Positions 5,566 through 10,003 of a DNA stretch of 10,003 bases are shown piece after piece. The stretch is taken from contig DUHU01000030.1 of assembly GCA_013330765.1 (NCBI GenBank), forward strand, positions 623 to 10,625. The letters run 5' to 3'. Made by a program: the position numbers and the translations under genes. The notes below the pieces were generated by a model. It was given only the letters and a program-made list of their open reading frames with translations, did not search any database and was not told the DNA's origin. Each line of letters begins with the position of its first letter. Position 1 is the first letter of the stretch. The DNA is from Candidatus Poseidoniaceae archaeon (GTDB taxonomy: Archaea; Thermoplasmatota; Poseidoniia; Poseidoniales; Poseidoniaceae).

Positions 5566-6390
5566 TCAGTCATCGTTGGTGACGACATCGGACGGCTTTC
5601 CCGTCAACGTGGTGCGAAGACGCGCGTTGTCCTGCTGCATGGCATCCATGATGGCGTATTTCACCCCAAGAGATTCTGCCAAAACGCCAAGGGCAAGGCT
5701 GTCCTTGGGCAAGCACTTGCCTCCAAAGCCGCGGTACAAGCCGAAAATCGGATCGAGATGTGAAGGACCGATCGGTTGTGCTTGGGGAGCGGTGATGATG
5801 TCCCGAATCGCGTACCAGTCTTCGCCCATCCCCTCGCAGATGTCGTAGAGTTGATTGGCATAGGTAACCTTCAGGGCGTAGAAGGTGTTCTTGGTGTACT
5901 TGACCAATTCCGCCTGTGTTGGGGTCACTCGGAAGGTTTGGTCCGTCCTCAACACACCGGCTTCCTTGTGTTGCTGGAAAACCATGTCCGCCACTTCAGG
6001 ATGGTGCGTTCCGCACACGAGGATGTCCTGATTGGCAAAGTCGTGAAGCCGTTGTCGTTCGACCAAAAACTCCGGCGAGTACGCGAGTTTGAGATGGGAG
6101 TACCGTTCATGCCATGCTTGCGTGGTCCCCGGGACCACGGTTGACTTGATGACGGCCGTGAACCCGTCCGGAAGCGCATCGAGGATGCCTTCGACGATGC
6201 TCGTGTCGCACGCGCCCGTCTCTGGGTGGGGGGGCGTGGGCACGGCGATGTAAGCCATGTCGACATGATCGATGACGTCGGAAAGTTCCGTGCCCCGGGC
6301 AGGGTCATGGACGAAAAGGTCGTGCGCTCCTGCAAAGCAATGCTCGATGGCTCCACCGACCATGCCCGCACCGATGATGCCGACCTTCAC
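5566..6390 (-). CDS. UDP-glucose/GDP-mannose dehydrogenase family protein, short form
   Basis: These enzymes oxidise a nucleotide sugar twice with NAD+ to the uronate (e.g. UDP-glucose to UDP-glucuronate). The 274-residue product has the N-terminal Rossmann motif [10 protein letters not shown] (4-13), IAVPTPP (48-54), STVVPGTT (83-90) and SPEFLVE (105-111). It also has the central-domain helix [20 protein letters not shown] (161-180), with K164 and N168, and the catalytic block [10 protein letters not shown] with C226 and D230. It then stops about 45 residues later, while typical enzymes are about 400-450 residues and carry a C-terminal nucleotide-sugar-binding domain. Since the active site is intact and the end is clean, this looks like a naturally short form. 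The start is GTG at 6390, overlapping the TGA of the preceding gene as GTGA, which implies translational coupling. The substrate cannot be fixed from sequence. Confidence 0.85.
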   Translation of the reverse strand: MKVGIIGAGMVGGAIEHCFAGAHDLFVHDPARGTELSDVIDHVDMAYIAVPTPPHPETGACDTSIVEGILDALPDGFTAVIKSTVVPGTTQAWHERYSHLKLAYSPEFLVERQRLHDFANQDILVCGTHHPEVADMVFQQHKEAGVLRTDQTFRVTPTQAELVKYTKNTFYALKVTYANQLYDICEGMGEDWYAIRDIITAPQAQPIGPSHLDPIFGLYRGFGGKCLPKDSLALGVLAESLGVKYAIMDAMQQDNARLRTTLTGKPSDVVTNDD

Positions 6391-7172
6391 GCCCCATGCC
6401 TCCGGGTTTCGTCCTTGTGCGGGCGTGGGTCCAACCGGCCTTCCTTTGCCATGATGCTGGCTTGAAGCAGGGTCGCGGGCGTGCCGCAGTCGACCCACGT
6501 TTCTTCACCGACGTTCAACACCTTGGCTGCACGATGCTCGACGTATGTCCTGTTGATCTCTGAAATCGAGAATTCGTCGCCCACCCTAGCGACGGCCTTA
6601 TCGAAAAATGACCAGAAGCGTTCGTCGAAAAGGTAGATGCCTCCAATGGCGAGGTTTGATGGTGGCACCTCGGGTTTCTCCACGATGTCCGTCACCTGGC
6701 CCTCGTCGTCCAACACCGCCACGCCAAAGGCCCTGGGATCGGCTTCCTCGCGGGCAAGAAGCACAGCACCCGGAGGATCCGTGGCTTCACGGAACGCTGA
6801 GACATGTTCTGCCAACTCTACCGTGGTGATGTTGTCGGAGAAGTACACCATCAGCCGGGTGTCCTCGTTGTGTGGGCGAGCCAAACTCAATGCGTAGGCC
6901 ACGCCACGTGGCTCCTCTTCCATGACGTAATGAATCCGTTCACCGGGCAAACCGGTGCCGACGTGCTGGGCGATTTGACCAATGAATTGGTTGGCGATGA
7001 TGGTGATGTCCTTGATGCCCGCGCGGCGGATGGTTCCAAGGGCGTAGTCGATGACCGGCCGCTCGTGGATGGGCAGGAGCGTTTTCTGGGTGTACCGGGT
7101 GAAGGGCGACAGGCGGCTTCCGTGCCCGCCCGCGACAAGGATGGCCTTGACGTTCACGTTTACCGCACCCAC
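6387..7172 (-). CDS. RmlA-type sugar-1-phosphate nucleotidyltransferase
   Basis: The enzyme transfers a nucleotide to a sugar-1-phosphate, releasing pyrophosphate. RmlA makes dTDP-glucose, but relatives use UTP and other sugars. The 261-residue product has [15 protein letters not shown] (11-25), K30, [12 protein letters not shown] (84-95), YFSDNI (110-115) where D113 should bind metal, AFGV (149-152), VEKP (164-167), [12 protein letters not shown] (172-183), EFSISEINR (200-208) and WVDCGTP (226-232). These follow the order of the RmlA family, including the D-x-G-T motif near the end. It is about 30 residues shorter than bacterial RmlA, without an extended C-terminal region. The GTG at 7172 lies 7 bases after the previous stop; a second in-frame GTG at 7157 ([11 protein letters not shown]) is an equally natural start. 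The 3' end overlaps the dehydrogenase by 4 bases, so the two probably act on the same nucleotide sugar. Confidence 0.87.
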   Translation of the reverse strand: MGAVNVNVKAILVAGGHGSRLSPFTRYTQKTLLPIHERPVIDYALGTIRRAGIKDITIIANQFIGQIAQHVGTGLPGERIHYVMEEEPRGVAYALSLARPHNEDTRLMVYFSDNITTVELAEHVSAFREATDPPGAVLLAREEADPRAFGVAVLDDEGQVTDIVEKPEVPPSNLAIGGIYLFDERFWSFFDKAVARVGDEFSISEINRTYVEHRAAKVLNVGEETWVDCGTPATLLQASIMAKEGRLDPRPHKDETRRHGA

Positions 7173-7179
7173 GTGTCGT

Positions 7180-7737
7180 TCAAGGCTCCTCCGGTTCTGA
7201 CGGACGGTTGAGGTGGTGGAAGGTTTCCTCGGGCCCAGGCCGGGTCAACTTGTTGGCAGCGATGAGGTCCCCAAGGCGCTCGAACCCGGCCTCCTTCAGG
7301 TCCGGGTCTGCGGCTTCGCTGGCCGCCCAACGTGCTGCAGCGACGTCGTCGTGGAGGCGGTTGGCTTCGGCGCGAAGCAACTCTGCGGGCCGAAGCGGCC
7401 CTTCCAGGCCCTCGTAATTGCGGCCCGATTCGACCGCGTCCCTTCGTTCACCTCCGCCGAGGGGCGCGTCGGTGCGTCCACCGGTCCAACCTGACGCATC
7501 CTCGCCTCGGCGGCCGTCCGAAGGTTGGAGGTCTGACTCGTCTTCATCGAATTCGCCCTTTGACATGGCGGACGCGATGTACAGCAGCAGCAGTCCGACC
7601 GCCCCCAAGGCAGCAGCGGGCCATGGACCGATGGGGAAGGTCCCTTGGGAGGACACAACCCAAACCGCACCTGCGCCAGCGCCAGCAAGGGGGGCGAGCA
7701 GGATCCACAACAACGGCCGTGATGTCCCCTCAGGCAT
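7180..7737 (-). CDS. Two-helix membrane protein with long hydrophilic tail
   Basis: The product is 185 residues. Transmembrane helices are likely at about 8-30 and 38-58, with a short loop (QGTFPIGPWP). A long polar tail follows: an acidic stretch (KGEFDEDESD), a Gly/Arg-rich probably disordered part at 70-110, and an Ala/Glu/Arg-rich helical part at about 115-165 (LLRAEANRLHDDVAAARWAA). No catalytic motif or known domain is recognised. The tail would be cytoplasmic if the N-terminus is too. It sits 4 bases after the small membrane gene at 7742 and 7 bases before the nucleotidyltransferase, so it belongs to the same transcript. A scaffolding or anchoring role for the sugar enzymes is only a guess from position. 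Confidence 0.65.
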   Translation of the reverse strand: MPEGTSRPLLWILLAPLAGAGAGAVWVVSSQGTFPIGPWPAAALGAVGLLLLYIASAMSKGEFDEDESDLQPSDGRRGEDASGWTGGRTDAPLGGGERRDAVESGRNYEGLEGPLRPAELLRAEANRLHDDVAAARWAASEAADPDLKEAGFERLGDLIAANKLTRPGPEETFHHLNRPSEPEEP

Positions 7738-7741
7738 GCCC

Positions 7742-8050
7742 TCACCGCCGGTCCAGAAAGCGGTCCAGGCGGCTGAGAAGTTCCTCTGTGGAGATGGCTT
7801 CTTCTTCCCATCCTAACCGTTGCCGGCTGGCGTCGGCCGCGACACGAAATGCCTCGCGCATGCGCTCCAATGAAAATTGGAAAAGGACTCCCAAGAGGAG
7901 TACTGCGCCAATGCCGTATCGGATTTCAATGCTCCCGATCAGCCCAGATACCAGCACAATAATGACGACTCCCAACGAGGTCCTGCTTCGCAATTTGGCC
8001 TCGCCCTGGACGGCGGCTTTCCATCGCTCAGCGGCTTCCCGGCGGGTCAT
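7742..8050 (-). CDS. Small two-helix membrane protein
   Basis: The product is 102 residues from the ATG at 8050. An in-frame GTG at 8065, directly after the TGA of the upstream gene, would add five residues and cannot be excluded. An amphipathic basic N-terminal helix (MTRREAAERWKAAVQGEAKL) leads into two transmembrane helices at about 25-41 and 45-61. A charged helical tail follows, ending STEELLSRLDRFLDRR. No family is recognised. The architecture echoes that of the products at 3156 and 7180. It is 4 bases from the following gene, so it is cotranscribed and perhaps acts with it in the membrane. Confidence 0.65.
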   Translation of the reverse strand: MTRREAAERWKAAVQGEAKLRSRTSLGVVIIVLVSGLIGSIEIRYGIGAVLLLGVLFQFSLERMREAFRVAADASRQRLGWEEEAISTEELLSRLDRFLDRR

Positions 8051-8065
8051 GGTCAAGGGAACCAC

Positions 8066-8695
8066 TCAACCGGTGCATGGAACGAACACGTCGTCGTCGA
8101 TCTCGAGGAGCAACTCGGTGGTGAGGAGGTGATCGAGGGCTTCGTCCACCTCGTCAGGTGAAACACCGAGGTTGAGCATTCCTTCGAAAATTTGGCTCAA
8201 CGTGGCCACGCCTTCGTTGGCGCGGCAAACCTCGTCCACCACCCCGAGCATGGCGCTTGCGCACACCGCGAGCAACGGGTCGTCGGTCGCTTCCCCGGGG
8301 AGGAGATCGATGTACAAACGTGCGGGGTGGAGCGCTTCGTTTTCCTGATCGGCTTCGCGGGCCTGCGAAGAGCGGCGTCCGAGACCACGAAAAGCCGCGT
8401 CGTCGACCGGCTCAAAGCAATCGAACAGGTTCCGCTGGACGCCTGGTGTGTCCTCGTCCTCGTCGGCCATTCGCCGCTGCACGGCCTCAAGACGGTGAAG
8501 GCGTTGCTCCAAACGGAGCCGTTCTCGCGTCACGTCGGCCTCCACGAGGTCGAGGTGTTGCTTGGCGGCTTCTTGCAACCACGCTTCAAAGGTCCATTCT
8601 GGATCCATACCAGCCATGGTGTCGATGAGGCGCATGACGGCCCCGGTCAAGACGTCAGCAGGGAGGGGGTTCCGTCCTTCACGCTCCGTCGTCAT
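8066..8695 (-). CDS. Coiled-coil protein with probable C-terminal winged helix
   Basis: The product is 209 residues from the ATG at 8695. Residues 10-50 are helical. About 50-80 form a heptad-like coiled coil (LVEADVTRERLRLEQRLHRL). A variable acidic and polar linker runs to about 125. The C-terminal 65 residues look like a winged helix: SQIFEGMLNLGVSPDEVDEA (167-186), then LDHLLTTELLLEIDDDVFVP, the usual helix, G-x-x-x-E-V-x-x-A-L recognition helix and acidic wing. It may therefore bind DNA or be a protein-interaction winged helix of the kind seen at the C-terminus of archaeal MCM. I do not recognise the family. ATG at 8752 is in frame, but it would add a Pro/Arg-rich segment lying in the divergent promoter region. 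The gene leads the five-gene operon ending at 5566. Confidence 0.65.
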   Translation of the reverse strand: MTTEREGRNPLPADVLTGAVMRLIDTMAGMDPEWTFEAWLQEAAKQHLDLVEADVTRERLRLEQRLHRLEAVQRRMADEDEDTPGVQRNLFDCFEPVDDAAFRGLGRRSSQAREADQENEALHPARLYIDLLPGEATDDPLLAVCASAMLGVVDEVCRANEGVATLSQIFEGMLNLGVSPDEVDEALDHLLTTELLLEIDDDVFVPCTG

Positions 8696-8720
8696 GGTCT
8701 CTCCAAGCCTTCGTGGCGGA

Positions 8721-8728
8721 CTATGAAG
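8721..8728 (-). promoter_or_regulatory. Weak TATA-like candidate before the 8066-8695 gene
   Basis: CTTCATAG on the - strand is followed by 25 bases and the ATG at 8695. It shares TTCA with the recurrent element, but the spacing is 2-3 bases longer than elsewhere. It is the most A/T-rich octamer near the expected position. Confidence 0.22.
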
Positions 8729-8787
8729 TATGGCGCGAATGGGACTGAACAACCGGCCTCTTGTGGCCCGTTCCGCTCAGGGGTTCC

Positions 8788-8795
8788 GTTCAAGA
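8788..8795 (+). promoter_or_regulatory. TATA-like element of the dehydrogenase gene
   Basis: GTTCAAGA on the + strand is followed by exactly 22 bases and the ATG at 8818. It is identical in sequence and spacing to the element before the gene starting at 3497, and it supports 8818 rather than an in-frame start at 8761. Confidence 0.5.
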
Positions 8796-8817
8796 GGGAG
8801 TTCTCCGTGGCGCGGGC

Positions 8818-9999
8818 ATGGGCGACCACCGCATTGCCGTGCTGCCCGGAGACGGCGTGGGCCGCGAGGTCGCTCCCGAGGCCGTGCGTATCTTGGATAC
8901 GGTGATGGAGCACACCGGCCACGGGTTCACCTACGACCATATTCCGTGCGGCGGCCAAGTCTGGAAAGAGACCGGCCTTGAGTGGGAAGAGGGGGCATGG
9001 GACCGAGTCAAGGAAGACGCAGACGCGATTTTCCTTGGCGCCATCGGCCTGCCAGGAGCGCGCCTTGACAACGGGGACCTCGCCGGTGGCGGCGTCATTC
9101 TGGGCATGCGCTCAGGGCTCGACCTCTACGCGAATGTCCGACCCATCCGCCTTTATGAGGGCGTCAAGCACAAAGTCCACGGAAAATTCCGTCAAGTCTG
9201 GGACCACGACATGGTCGACATGGTCGTGTTGCGTGAAAACACGGAAGGGTTGTACCACAGCCTCTTGCGACGCTGCGCCGACCGGGCCGCTGGACGCGAC
9301 CCCTACGAGCCGCCGGAGATGACCTTCCCTGGTCTCGAAGGCGAAGTCGCTTACGACCCACGGCCCATCTCAAAGCATGGTTCAGCACGCATTTCTCGCA
9401 TGGGTTTTGACATCGCCACGCGCCGTAACGGCGCCCCAGGAGACGGCGTCAGCCGCGTCACCTGCGTGGACAAATCGAACGTGACGCGCGGATGCCAACT
9501 CTTCCGTCGCACCTTCGACGAAGTCGGTGAGGACTTTGCTGGAATTGAGCGAGACTACGGTTACATCGACGCGTTCATGCAGTGGATTACGCGAAACCCC
9601 GAGCACTACGACGTGGTGGTGTCAAGCAACATGTTTGGAGACATTTCCACGGACCTCGGTGCCGTCTTGCAAGGTGGCATGGGCATGGCTGGGTCTGCGA
9701 ACATCGGCGACCATCACGGGATGTTCGAACCGGTGCACGGCTCGGCTCCCAAGCATGCCGGAAAGGGCATCGTCAACCCGATCGCCTCCATCTCCTCCGT
9801 CCAAATGATGCTCGATTGGCTCGGCCGTCGCACCGCTGACGACGACCTTCTCGAGGTGGCAGAATACGTTGGAACGGCCATCGCGGACCATGTTCGAGAA
9901 GGCAAGCAATTGACCTACGACCTTGGTGGCTCTGCTTCAACCACCGACGTCGGCATGAGCATCGCCACACGACTTGGCGATGCGCTGCGCGAGCGGTGA
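8818..9999 (+). CDS. Isocitrate/isopropylmalate dehydrogenase family enzyme
   Basis: The family oxidises and decarboxylates 2-hydroxy acids in the TCA cycle, leucine synthesis or lysine synthesis. The 393-residue product is full length: LPGDGVGREV (9-18), the substrate arginines R98 and R108 (MRSGLDLYANVRP), RENTEGLY (139-146) with Y146, K219 in VDKSN, D251, D275 and D279 in NMFGDISTD, and FEPVHGSAPKHAGKGIVNP (303-321). All expected catalytic residues are present. The phosphate-loop region GGGVILGMR has neither the Ser/Asn pair of isocitrate dehydrogenase nor the Glu-Leu-Leu of standard LeuB, so the substrate is uncertain. Lys-His in APKHAG, where LeuB has Asp, suggests NADP+ use. An insertion at about 150-185 lengthens the clasp region. 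ATG at 8818 directly precedes the first strand. No leu or TCA gene is adjacent. Confidence 0.88.
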   Translation: MGDHRIAVLPGDGVGREVAPEAVRILDTVMEHTGHGFTYDHIPCGGQVWKETGLEWEEGAWDRVKEDADAIFLGAIGLPGARLDNGDLAGGGVILGMRSGLDLYANVRPIRLYEGVKHKVHGKFRQVWDHDMVDMVVLRENTEGLYHSLLRRCADRAAGRDPYEPPEMTFPGLEGEVAYDPRPISKHGSARISRMGFDIATRRNGAPGDGVSRVTCVDKSNVTRGCQLFRRTFDEVGEDFAGIERDYGYIDAFMQWITRNPEHYDVVVSSNMFGDISTDLGAVLQGGMGMAGSANIGDHHGMFEPVHGSAPKHAGKGIVNPIASISSVQMMLDWLGRRTADDDLLEVAEYVGTAIADHVREGKQLTYDLGGSASTTDVGMSIATRLGDALRER

Positions 10000-10003
10000 A
10001 GCC

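Noticed and set aside
7573..7590. Short CAG-type run (cagcagcag)
   Set aside because: It encodes part of the second membrane helix of the 7180-7737 product on the other strand, and three or four units are within chance for this composition.
8192..8905. 237-codon + strand open frame opposite the coiled-coil gene and running into the dehydrogenase start
   Set aside because: It overlaps the conserved N-terminus of the dehydrogenase in another frame and is antisense to a gene with a convincing winged-helix end.
1..10003. tRNA, rRNA, CRISPR arrays, insertion sequences or integrase sites
   Set aside because: No cloverleaf, repeat-spacer pattern, transposase-like frame or direct-repeat target site was found; nearly all bases lie in genes or short promoter gaps.

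Overview
The window is a dense, high-G+C (about 60% by eye) stretch of chromosome with 16 protein-coding genes, no RNA gene and no sign of a mobile element, phage, CRISPR array or resistance cassette. The best guess is a marine planktonic archaeon of the Poseidoniales (Marine Group II, Thermoplasmatota). This is inferred from a THEP1-type nucleotide triphosphatase, a clear TTTATATC TATA box, a near absence of Shine-Dalgarno sites, starts that look leaderless, and very tight packing. It is a judgement of style, not a phylogenetic proof.

Layout. 1-845 (+): the 3' part of a HEAT-repeat protein. 849-1256 (-): a four-helix membrane protein, divergent from a GalU-type UDP-glucose pyrophosphorylase (1308-2168, +). 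2176-3112 (-): glycine cleavage H protein followed by RNase HI. 3156-3497 (-): a small two-helix membrane protein. 3537-4118 (-): THEP1 NTPase. 4213-5062 (-): two tandem, mutually similar TerB-like helical proteins. 5203-5565 (+): a DUF2237 protein. 5566-8695 (-): a probable five-gene operon, read from a coiled-coil/winged-helix protein through two small membrane proteins to an RmlA-type sugar-1-phosphate nucleotidyltransferase and a short UDP-glucose/GDP-mannose dehydrogenase. 8818-9999 (+): an isocitrate/isopropylmalate dehydrogenase-family enzyme.

Functionally, the clearest theme is nucleotide-sugar supply. GalU would make UDP-glucose, and the RmlA-like and dehydrogenase genes, joined by a GTGA start/stop overlap, would activate and oxidise a sugar for glycan synthesis. 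The other recognisable genes are housekeeping (RNase HI, GcvH, dehydrogenase). At least four small membrane proteins and the TerB pair have no assignable function.

The most notable non-coding signal is an 8-bp element close to GTTCAAGA or GTTCTTGA, placed 22-23 bases before the start codon of most genes that begin a transcription unit and absent before most genes inside operons. That is where a TATA box should lie for a leaderless archaeal transcript. A perfect 13-bp inverted repeat next to one of these elements, between the TerB-like and DUF2237 genes, could be an operator.
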